64,000 bases of DNA from Terrimesophilobacter sp963702165 (lineage in GTDB: Bacteria; Actinomycetota; Actinomycetes; Actinomycetales; Microbacteriaceae), in assembly GCA_963702165.1 (NCBI GenBank), contig OY969722.1:1488001-1552000 (forward strand), read 5' to 3'. Numbering within the stretch: the stretch's first letter is position 1; the number at the start of each line of letters is the position of its first letter. Shown in pieces: positions 50,645 to 60,368 of the stretch. The notes under the pieces were generated by a model, which was not told the origin of the DNA, did not search any database, and was given only the letters and a program-made list of their open reading frames with translations. The position numbers and the translations under genes are program-made.

Positions 50645-51250
50645 ATGGAGACCGTGCGATTCCGCCCCATGTTCGGACGCGTGCTCGCGGTGATCGTCTG
50701 TGTGATGGCGGTTCTCGGCATCGCCGGGTTCTTCATCACAGGCGATGTGAGTGGCGCAGCGCGCTACGCCTGGCCCATCCTGTTGGTCGGAGTGCTGGCC
50801 TGGGCGCTGTACCTGCGTCCAGAGCTGGTGATCGAAGAACACGGCGTCACGGTCGTGAACGTCTTCCGCACCTACTTCGTGCCCTGGCCGGCCATCCAGC
50901 ACATCGAGACGCGCTTCGCCGTGACTCTGCAGACGTCCGACGGCAAGGTGACCGTGTGGGCGTCGCCGGCGCCCGGCCGCCACGGAGCCACCAGGCTGAC
51001 TCGCAGCGACTTCACGGGTGTCAGCGGCTCCGCCTACGGGCAGGCCGGCAGCCTGCGCCCTGGCGATGCATTGAACACCGAGTCGGGCGCGGCCGCGCAC
51101 GTTCTTCGCCAGCGCTGGGAGAAGCTGCGGGACGCCGGCATGTTCGAGCACGGCGTGGAGCCCGGCAGCGTGCGCGTGACGTGGCACACCGCGACAATCG
51201 CCGCGATGATCGCGTTGCTCGTCGCGTCGCTTGCCGGCCTGCTGCTGTAG
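50645..51250 (+). CDS. PH-domain (bPH) membrane protein, antisense inside the ABC operon
   Basis: A 201-residue protein with two N-terminal membrane helices (about 10-30 and 40-57), a bacterial PH-like domain (about 58-120, LVIEEHGVTVVNVFRTYFVPW) and a C-terminal membrane helix (about 182-201). Such PH proteins are common in actinobacteria and of unknown function. The gene is on the opposite strand to the four transporter genes that flank it, 31 bp from the ATPase start and 11 bp from the permease stop. The transporter mRNA must run through it in antisense, or the ATPase has its own promoter. Confidence 0.82.
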   Translation: METVRFRPMFGRVLAVIVCVMAVLGIAGFFITGDVSGAARYAWPILLVGVLAWALYLRPELVIEEHGVTVVNVFRTYFVPWPAIQHIETRFAVTLQTSDGKVTVWASPAPGRHGATRLTRSDFTGVSGSAYGQAGSLRPGDALNTESGAAAHVLRQRWEKLRDAGMFEHGVEPGSVRVTWHTATIAAMIALLVASLAGLLL

Positions 51251-51261
51251 CACCATCTGGG

Positions 51262-52452
51262 TCAGCCCTTCGGATCGCGGGGCTTGTCCGCGTGGTACCC
51301 GCGTGCGGTGCTACCGCCGTCCTGCATGTGCTGACCGCGCGTGGTGACCATGGCGGATGCTCCGTCGAGGTCGCCTCCCGCAGCCGGGCCCGCCGGCTTC
51401 GGACCGTTGGCGCGCTGGGCACGACGCATCGCGCGTTCGCTCGGCATCTTCTTCTGGCGCGGGTCGAACGCATCGCGCAGACCGTCGCCGATGAAGTTGA
51501 CACACAGCGCGATCGCGATAATGAAGATACCCGGCCACCAGAACAGCCACGGGCGCGTCGCGAAGGCCGCCTGGTTGTCGGACACGATCTTGCCGAGTGA
51601 TGTATCAGGGTTCTGCACACCGAAGCCGAGGAAGCTCAGGCTCGTTTCGAGCAGGATCGCACCTGCCATGAGCAGCGTCGCGTTGACGATGATCACGCCA
51701 ACAGCGTTCGGAAGGATGTGTCGGAAGATGATCCGGCTGTCCCTCGCGCCCGAGACCCGTGCAGCGTCGACGAACTCGCGCTCGCGAAGCGTGAGGAACT
51801 CACCGCGCACAAGACGAGCCAGACCGGTCCACGCGAAAGCGCCGATTACAACGCCGAGCACGCCGACACCGAGGCTGCCGAAGGTGCGACCCAGCACAGC
51901 ACCGATCACGATCAGCGGGATCGTGATGATGACGTCAGTGAAACGCATGAGCACCGAGTCGACCAACTTGCGGTAGTACCCGGAGATCGCCCCGACCACC
52001 ACGCCGATGATGGTGGCGACGAGGCCGGCGATCACCATGATCACCAACGACTGCTGCGCACCGCGCATGACGACCGCGAAGATGTCGCGGCCGACCTCAT
52101 CCTGGCCAAACGGGTGGTTGCCCAGCTGGAAGCCGCTGCCGCCGAGGAATTCCGGGAGGATGCTCAGCGTCGGGACTCCGCCGTTCTCCGTGGGGGGTAG
52201 CTCGGTCCAGCTGTACGGCCACCATCCGGGGATCCGAACGCCCCACAGGCTGATGCCGACCGATGTGAAGGCCAGCAGCACGATAAACGCGAGTACGAAC
52301 ATGGCGATCAGGGCAGCCCGGTGGCGGAAGAACCGCCTGCGGACGATCTGCCCCTGGCTGAGACCCTCGGTCTCCTTCTGCTCGATCGAGGCTTCGCTTT
52401 CGACGACGCCGGGCTCTGGCTGGCTCGGCTCTTGCATAGTGATGTTGCTCAT
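51262..52452 (-). CDS. Peptide ABC transporter permease, DppC type
   Basis: A 396-residue inner-membrane subunit with the DppC/OppC pattern: N-terminal OppC_N helix (about 45-67) after a long charged head, periplasmic FGQDEVGRDIFAVVM, five further helices and the EAA-like ATPase contact segment EFVDAARVSGARDSRIIFRH. The C-terminal 55 residues are hydrophilic and glycine-rich, longer than usual. The ATG shares a base with the DppB stop (TAATG), so the two are translationally coupled. Confidence 0.95.
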   Translation of the reverse strand: MSNITMQEPSQPEPGVVESEASIEQKETEGLSQGQIVRRRFFRHRAALIAMFVLAFIVLLAFTSVGISLWGVRIPGWWPYSWTELPPTENGGVPTLSILPEFLGGSGFQLGNHPFGQDEVGRDIFAVVMRGAQQSLVIMVIAGLVATIIGVVVGAISGYYRKLVDSVLMRFTDVIITIPLIVIGAVLGRTFGSLGVGVLGVVIGAFAWTGLARLVRGEFLTLREREFVDAARVSGARDSRIIFRHILPNAVGVIIVNATLLMAGAILLETSLSFLGFGVQNPDTSLGKIVSDNQAAFATRPWLFWWPGIFIIAIALCVNFIGDGLRDAFDPRQKKMPSERAMRRAQRANGPKPAGPAAGGDLDGASAMVTTRGQHMQDGGSTARGYHADKPRDPKG

Positions 52453-53969
52453 TATGAAACCTTGATCCTCGGGTCGAGGGCAGCGTAGAGGAGGTCCGCG
52501 ATCAGGTTGAAGACGACCGCGAACGTTCCGGTGATGAGGAAGAACGCCATGACCGGGTTCGGGTCGACGTTTCTCAGACCATCCACAAACAATCGGCCCA
52601 TGCCGGTCCAGCCGAACACGGTCTCCGTGATCACCGCTCCACCGATGACGGCGCCGACGTCGAACGCGATGATCGTCGTGATCGGGATCAGCGCGTTGCG
52701 GAACGCGTGGCGCACCACGACGGTGCGCTCGGTGAGCCCCTTGGAACGGGCCGTGCGGATGTAGTCCTGGTTCATGACCTCAAGCAGGCTCGCACGCGAG
52801 TACCTCGTGTATCCGGCGAAGGAGATCAGCACGATCGCGATCGTCGGAAGCAGGAGGTGGGTGAACGTGTCGATGCCCTGGATCCAGAAGTTGCCGCCCA
52901 AGTTCGGTGTGGCCGCGCCGACGGTTGCGATCGGTCGCCCCTTGATGCGGGACGAGTTCGAGTACGCCTCCCAGTACGACATGTACTTGTCGAGCGCCAC
53001 GATGCTGGCCACCATGAAGCCGACGATGGCCGCGGTACGCACCGACTGCCAACGATCCGGTCCGGCCATGATCCAGCCGACCGCACCGCTCAGGAGGATC
53101 GTGGCGACGATGAGCACGATGAAGAGCGGCAGGGTCATGACATTGAAGACCCCGTTCATCATCGGGTAGTACAGCGCGACGCCGATACCCACAACGATGA
53201 GCGATGAGTACAGAGCCTTCTTGTTGCGGAGGCCCGTGGAGATCGCCGTAATGGCGAATGCGATCGCAACACCGGTGATCGCGACGCCCACAATGCCAAT
53301 GCTCGGGGTGTTGAACCAGCCGGTGACGCTGAAGTAGAACAGCAGCCCGGCGGTGGCCAGGGTTGCCCCTCCGAAGGTGATGAGCTTCCTGAGTCTGCTC
53401 CCGCCGATGATCGACATCCAGAGCAAGCCTGTGATGACCGCAATGACAATGGTTGTCGTTGTCGCTATCACGGGATCTCGAAGCCAGTTGTTGATCTGGA
53501 TTGCCATGTACTGCTTGAGCAGCACTGCAACCCAGAAGATCGGCAGCGAGAAGAACAGGAACGAGATGAACGTCACGCTGTAGTCGAATCCGCTGTACTG
53601 GCGCAGCGCGGATGCGATGCCGACGATGATGCCGAGCACGATTGCGACGACCGTGGCGACGGTGACCAGCTGCAGCGTTGCGCCGATCGCGTTGCCGAGC
53701 ATCGCGTTGACGGATTGGTTCTGCACGCTGATTCCGAAGTCGCCGCGGAAGATGCCGCCGAGCCAGAGGAAGTAGCGGAACACCGGCGGAACGTCGAGGT
53801 TCAGAAGCTTGGTGCGAGCCTGGATGAGCTCGAGCTTGTTGGGGGCATTGCTCTGCCGCAGTTCGTCAAGGGGATCTCCGGACCACGATGTCAGGAGGTA
53901 CATGAGGAACGTGGCGGCGAAGAGCACGAAGACTGATGCGATTAATCGCCTGATGATGAATGAAGCCAT
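52452..53969 (-). CDS. Peptide ABC transporter permease, DppB type, with central membrane insertion
   Basis: A 505-residue permease, compared with about 310-340 for typical DppB. The ends are normal: MASFIIRRLIASVFVLFAATF and SWSGDPLDELR at the start, and YIRTARSKGLTERTVVVRHAFRN with LYALALDPRI-like end (LYAALDPRIKVS) at the C-terminus. Between the usual third helix (FFSLPIFWVAVLL) and the HLLLPTIAIVLI segment there are about 165 extra residues (about 180-345) that contain five or six hydrophobic helices. The insertion is in frame and composition is similar to the flanks. The start ATG begins the conserved N-terminus. Confidence 0.9.
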   Translation of the reverse strand: MASFIIRRLIASVFVLFAATFLMYLLTSWSGDPLDELRQSNAPNKLELIQARTKLLNLDVPPVFRYFLWLGGIFRGDFGISVQNQSVNAMLGNAIGATLQLVTVATVVAIVLGIIVGIASALRQYSGFDYSVTFISFLFFSLPIFWVAVLLKQYMAIQINNWLRDPVIATTTTIVIAVITGLLWMSIIGGSRLRKLITFGGATLATAGLLFYFSVTGWFNTPSIGIVGVAITGVAIAFAITAISTGLRNKKALYSSLIVVGIGVALYYPMMNGVFNVMTLPLFIVLIVATILLSGAVGWIMAGPDRWQSVRTAAIVGFMVASIVALDKYMSYWEAYSNSSRIKGRPIATVGAATPNLGGNFWIQGIDTFTHLLLPTIAIVLISFAGYTRYSRASLLEVMNQDYIRTARSKGLTERTVVVRHAFRNALIPITTIIAFDVGAVIGGAVITETVFGWTGMGRLFVDGLRNVDPNPVMAFFLITGTFAVVFNLIADLLYAALDPRIKVS

Positions 53970-54064
53970 TGTGAGGCTGCCTACCTGTTCAATCCAGCCG
54001 CCTAACGATAGACGCGTGCGCTGGGAAACACACACACATGTCGCGCGGCAGGCGGCGAGTTTTA

Positions 54065-54098
54065 GGCGGGACACAGGCTGTGTGGCCTGTGTCCCGCC
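54065..54098 (-). promoter_or_regulatory. Stem-loop between dppA-like gene and permease genes
   Basis: A perfect 13-bp inverted repeat, GGCGGGACACAGG and its complement, with an 8-nt loop. It lies 3' of the substrate-binding protein gene and 5' of the permeases, a common place for a stem-loop that stops or protects the upstream transcript and gives more binding protein than permease. No T-run follows. Confidence 0.65.
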
Positions 54099-54110
54099 TC
54101 CGGGTCAGAT

Positions 54111-54124
54111 GCCCTTATAAGGGC
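54111..54124. promoter_or_regulatory. Perfect 14-bp palindrome GCCCTTATAAGGGC
   Basis: An uninterrupted 14-bp dyad 15 bp after the substrate-binding protein stop. It could be an operator for a promoter driving the permease genes or part of the terminator region; the sequence shows only the dyad. Confidence 0.4.
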
Positions 54125-54139
54125 ACTCCGACTCGATTG

Positions 54140-55942
54140 TTACTTGGAGACCTTCCAGTCCCACACGTTCCAGAAGATGGTCGGTGCGAGGATCGAGGGG
54201 TCAACCCCGTCGATGTTGTCACTGTAGGCCGTGACACTCGGGAACTGGAAGATGGTGACACCGTAGCTGTCCTGCCAGAGCAGCTTGTCGATGTCCTGCT
54301 GGATCGTGATCTGCTTGTCCGCGTCGAACTCGGTGTTGAGCTGGGCGACCAGCTTGTCAACCTCAGGGTTGCTGTAGAAGTTGAGGTTGTTGATGCCACC
54401 GGTCTGGAACGTCGGGCCCGAGCTCGTCACGCCGAGGCTCGTCGACTGCCACCCGAAGAGTGATGCGTCGTACGCGCCGGGCGTGCCGAGGAGGCCGCCC
54501 CACTTCTCGCTGCCGCAGTCGGTCACGTTGAAGCCGGCCTGGGCCGCGGAGGCCTGGATCAGCTGGAACTCGTTCACACGACGGGGGTTGTTCGATGCGT
54601 AGAGGATGCACACCTCGGGGTTGGTCATGCCGGCCTCAGCGAGCAGCGCCTTCGCGCCCTCGATGTCGACATCCTTGTAGGCGGCCGATCCGTTGTTCTT
54701 GACCGAGTCGTCGTAGCCCTTAGCTCCAGGAACGAAGATCTGCGAGTTACGCACGATTGCGTCGTTTCCGATGATCGGCTTGATCAGCTTGTCGACGATC
54801 TCCGCACGCGGGATCACCTTCATGAAGGCCTCACGGGCCTTCGGGTTGTCGAACGTGCCGCTCTTCGAGTTGCTGAAGGTCAGGTCGACGTGCTCGTAGG
54901 TGCCCTCCAGACCGGTCAGGACCGTGACGCCGTCGATCGCGTCGAGCGCGGTCTTGATGTCAGCGGTTGCTTGCGGGGAGATCACGTCGACCTCACCGTT
55001 CTCAAGCGCCTGCACTGCTGCCAGCGGGTCAGGAATGAAGCGGACCGTGACCTCTTCGATGGTCGGCTTGTTGTCGCCGACATATTCCTTGTTCGCCTTC
55101 AGCGTGATGAACTGGTCCGCCTTGAAGTCAGTGATGACGTACGGGCCACTGGAGAGGTAACGCTCCGGGTCGTCGGGCAGCGACGTGAAGTTGAAGCCCG
55201 AGTTCCAGAATGAGGACAGTTTGGCGAGTGCCTTCTGGTCCTTGTTCTGGATCGCGTCGAGGACGGCCTTCTTGGCTTCCTTGTTGTCCGTGATGCCGAG
55301 AGCGTTCTTGGCCATAACGTGAGCCGGCAGCGGCGCCGCGAACGAAAGCTCCCAGTCGACGTACGGTGCCGAGTAGGTCATGGTGATCGAGCGACCATCG
55401 TCGCCGACCACGGGCGTCTCGTGGACCAGGCCGAGGCCGGAGTCCGCAGTTGCGCCCGAGTCGAAGTAGACAACGTCGGTCGGGAACGCGTCGGTGAACT
55501 CGCCGGTGTCAGGGTCGGTGAACTGGGACGGGTCGAAGTCCGGCGTGTCGAGTGAACGCGACAGTGCGGCCCACTGGAGCAGCAGGTCGGAAGCGTCGAT
55601 CGGCGTGCCGTCAGACCACTTCACGCCATCGTTGAGCGTGTACTTGACGACCAGCGGGTCCTCGGACTCCATCTTGTAGGTTCCGAACGACTCGTCCTTC
55701 ACCAGCTCAGGCTTGTTGTTGTAGTAGTTGAACCCACTCAACGCCATGTAGGTGATGTTGTTGTTGGCTGTGGCGTTACCGAACGAGGTGTTGCCGTTGT
55801 ACGAGTAGAACGCCTGGTTCCAAGCGATCGTAATAGACGTGCCCTTGTCGAGCCCGGAGTCCGCCTGCGGGGTGCAGCCTGCTACCGCAAGAGCGGCAAC
55901 GGCAGCGACCGCAATCGGCGCTCCTATGCGACTGATTTTCAC
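54140..55942 (-). CDS. ABC transporter substrate-binding lipoprotein, family 5 (peptide)
   Basis: Oligopeptide-binding lipoprotein of 600 residues. A lipoprotein signal (MKISRIGAPIAVAAVAALAVAGC) with the lipobox AVAGC at 19-23 is followed by the SBP_bac_5 fold (NDGVKWSDGTPIDASDLLLQ, LSSGPYVITDF and ISPQATAD). The GTG start has AGGAGG 4 nt upstream, the best ribosome binding site in the window, which fits a protein made in large amounts. It is the first gene of the transporter cluster and a paralogue of the product of 46997-48739. Confidence 0.95.
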   Translation of the reverse strand: MKISRIGAPIAVAAVAALAVAGCTPQADSGLDKGTSITIAWNQAFYSYNGNTSFGNATANNNITYMALSGFNYYNNKPELVKDESFGTYKMESEDPLVVKYTLNDGVKWSDGTPIDASDLLLQWAALSRSLDTPDFDPSQFTDPDTGEFTDAFPTDVVYFDSGATADSGLGLVHETPVVGDDGRSITMTYSAPYVDWELSFAAPLPAHVMAKNALGITDNKEAKKAVLDAIQNKDQKALAKLSSFWNSGFNFTSLPDDPERYLSSGPYVITDFKADQFITLKANKEYVGDNKPTIEEVTVRFIPDPLAAVQALENGEVDVISPQATADIKTALDAIDGVTVLTGLEGTYEHVDLTFSNSKSGTFDNPKAREAFMKVIPRAEIVDKLIKPIIGNDAIVRNSQIFVPGAKGYDDSVKNNGSAAYKDVDIEGAKALLAEAGMTNPEVCILYASNNPRRVNEFQLIQASAAQAGFNVTDCGSEKWGGLLGTPGAYDASLFGWQSTSLGVTSSGPTFQTGGINNLNFYSNPEVDKLVAQLNTEFDADKQITIQQDIDKLLWQDSYGVTIFQFPSVTAYSDNIDGVDPSILAPTIFWNVWDWKVSK

Positions 55943-56000
55943 TTTTCCTCCTGTGCAAGATGGATCGCGGGCAGGCGTTTCCTAGCACCAACCCACGCTT

Positions 56001-56006
56001 GTTATA
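56001..56006 (-). promoter_or_regulatory. -10 box (TATAAC) of the peptide transporter operon
   Basis: Minus-strand TATAAC, close to consensus, about 58 nt upstream of the GTG start of the binding protein. A convincing -35 was not seen. Confidence 0.5.
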
Positions 56007-56054
56007 GAGAACCCTAGGTCCGGTCGACTCTGCTGGCAAAACCCTATGGGCAAA

Positions 56055-56072
56055 CGTTACCCACTGGTAACG
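56055..56072. promoter_or_regulatory. Probable operator: CGTTACC-cact-GGTAACG dyad
   Basis: A perfect 7-bp inverted repeat with a 4-bp spacer in the 259-bp divergent gap, about 50 bp upstream of the transporter -10 box. It looks like a dimeric regulator site, possibly an activator. No other gene or RNA is evident in this gap. Confidence 0.45.
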
Positions 56073-56189
56073 GTTGCGCGGGATACCTGCGCCAACGCCC
56101 AGTGCGTTGCGCGAAAACTGCCTCTGTCGCAGCATCTCGATGCAATTGTGCAAAAACTTGATGAGAAACGACGCGCCGTGAGGGCCGCG

Positions 56190-56195
56190 TAGCAT
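56190..56195 (+). promoter_or_regulatory. -10 box (TAGCAT), leaderless type, CPBP gene
   Basis: TAGCAT with a 6-nt spacer to the ATG of the CPBP-family gene. Confidence 0.55.
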
Positions 56196-56201
56196 CGGGG
56201 A

Positions 56202-56990
56202 ATGTCCGTCTCATCTGCTCAGCCCTCAACCGGCGAGTATGGCCAAACAAACCGTGCCAGGCTGCGCGCGGAAGTGCTCATCGTCCTCGGGTTGTCGCTC
56301 GGCGCATCCGCCGTCTACTCGGTGGTTGCGATCGCGAACCGCCTGACACGCGAGGAGGCGTTGCGCGACCAGACGGCAACGCTGAATGCGCCGCTCAGTC
56401 AGCGTGAGGTGTTCGACCTCATCTACCAGCTGCTCGGGATCTTCTTCGACCTCGTGCCCGTTGCGCTGGTCGCCTTCCTGCTGTGGCGCACCACCCGGCC
56501 GCACCTCGGCAGGCTTGGCATCGACTTCACCCGCCCGGGGCGGGACTCGCTCGGCGGCCTTGGCCTCGCCCTGGTGATCGGCATCCCGGGGCTCCTGCTC
56601 TACCTCGCGGGCCGCGAGTTGGGCGTCACGGTGCAGGTCGTCCCGACCGCGCTCGACCAGTACTGGTGGACGGTGCCGGTGCTGCTGCTGTCGGCGGCGC
56701 GCGCCGGCATCACCGAGGAGGTGATCGGTGTCGGCTACCTGTTCGCGCGGCTGCGTGACCTCGGCTGGAGCACCTGGTCGATCATCATGGGCAGCGCTCT
56801 GCTGCGCGGCACCTACCACGTGTATCAGGGCTTCGGCGCGTTCGTCGGGAACATCGCCATGGGCATCCTGTTCGGCTGGCTGTTTACCCGATTCGGGCGG
56901 GTGCTGCCGCTCGTGATCGCGCACTTCGTGATCGACGCAGCCATCTTCGTCGGCTACCCGTGGGCGGCCGCAACCTTCGCCTGGCTCTGA
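56202..56990 (+). CDS. CPBP-family intramembrane protein (CAAX protease-like)
   Basis: A 262-residue protein with about seven membrane helices and the CPBP (Abi/CAAX protease) pattern. The first motif, usually EExxxR, reads EEVIGVGYLF at about residues 174-183, keeping both Glu but with Val in place of Arg. The second and third motifs appear as TYHVYQG (about 206) and IAHFVIDAA (about 240), with the metal-binding His kept. Peptidase activity is possible but not certain because of the missing Arg. The start is set by the TAGCAT box. Confidence 0.87.
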   Translation: MSVSSAQPSTGEYGQTNRARLRAEVLIVLGLSLGASAVYSVVAIANRLTREEALRDQTATLNAPLSQREVFDLIYQLLGIFFDLVPVALVAFLLWRTTRPHLGRLGIDFTRPGRDSLGGLGLALVIGIPGLLLYLAGRELGVTVQVVPTALDQYWWTVPVLLLSAARAGITEEVIGVGYLFARLRDLGWSTWSIIMGSALLRGTYHVYQGFGAFVGNIAMGILFGWLFTRFGRVLPLVIAHFVIDAAIFVGYPWAAATFAWL

Positions 56991-57012
56991 CCTGCGCGCC
57001 TACCCCGCGCGG

Positions 57013-57098
57013 TTAACCCGTCTCAAGGAGAAACGAAAGATCCGGGCGTCGGATGCTGGTCAACAGCATCCGAACGCCCGGATCTCCTTGAAACGGGT
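57013..57098. repeat. Convergent-junction palindrome, TTAACCCGTTTCAAGGAGA family
   Basis: Outer arms TTAACCCGTCTCAAGGAGA (57013) and TCTCCTTGAAACGGGT (57083-57098) enclose a second near-perfect stem, GATCCGGGCGTCGGATGCTG (57040-57059) with its complement after a 5-nt loop. The whole segment can fold into one long hairpin. The right arm ends directly at the gcvP stop codon. Same family as 24388-24479. Confidence 0.85.
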
Positions 57099-59918
<2,820 letters not shown>

Positions 59919-59990
59919 GGTGGCCTGGGCGACCTCGCCCGTGCCGATGTGCGCGTGACGCGAAGGCGTCGAAGTCTGTGCGCACTGTCA

Positions 59991-60368
59991 TTACTCTGCG
60001 ACCAGCGCGCGGTACTCGTCCTCGGAGAGTGTGCCGCTGAGCGTGCTCGGGTCGATGGTGACCTTGATCATCCAACCCTCGCCGAACGGGTCGTCGTTGA
60101 CGAGCTGCGGATTGTCGATGACAGCCTGATTGGACTCCACGACCGTGCCGTCGACCGGCGCAAACAGTTCACCCACCGACTTGGTCGACTCGATCTCGCC
60201 GACGACCTTGCCGCCCTGAATGGAGCTGCCCGCGGCGGGCAGGTCAACGTAGACGACGTCGCCGAGCTGGTCGGCGGCGTAATCGGTGATGCCGATAGTG
60301 GCGGTGTCGCCGTCAAGCGCGATCCACTCGTGATCACGCGTGTACTTGAGGTCGGCGGTGTTGGCCAT
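59991..60368 (-). CDS. gcvH: Glycine cleavage system H protein
   Basis: Lipoyl carrier protein of the glycine cleavage system, 125 residues. The lipoylation site is Lys63 in VGEIESTKSVGEL, and the fold's ends (YTRDHEWI and GEGWMIKV) are conserved. The ATG overlaps the gcvT stop (TGATG), and its TAA overlaps the probable gcvP ATG (TAATG), so the three genes are translationally coupled in the order T-H-P. Confidence 0.97.
   Translation of the reverse strand: MANTADLKYTRDHEWIALDGDTATIGITDYAADQLGDVVYVDLPAAGSSIQGGKVVGEIESTKSVGELFAPVDGTVVESNQAVIDNPQLVNDDPFGEGWMIKVTIDPSTLSGTLSEDEYRALVAE

Noticed and set aside
8991..57098. Insertion sequences or prophage attachment sites at the repeat loci
   Set aside because: No transposase or integrase gene, no target duplications visible, and the flanking genes are core genes in conserved order.
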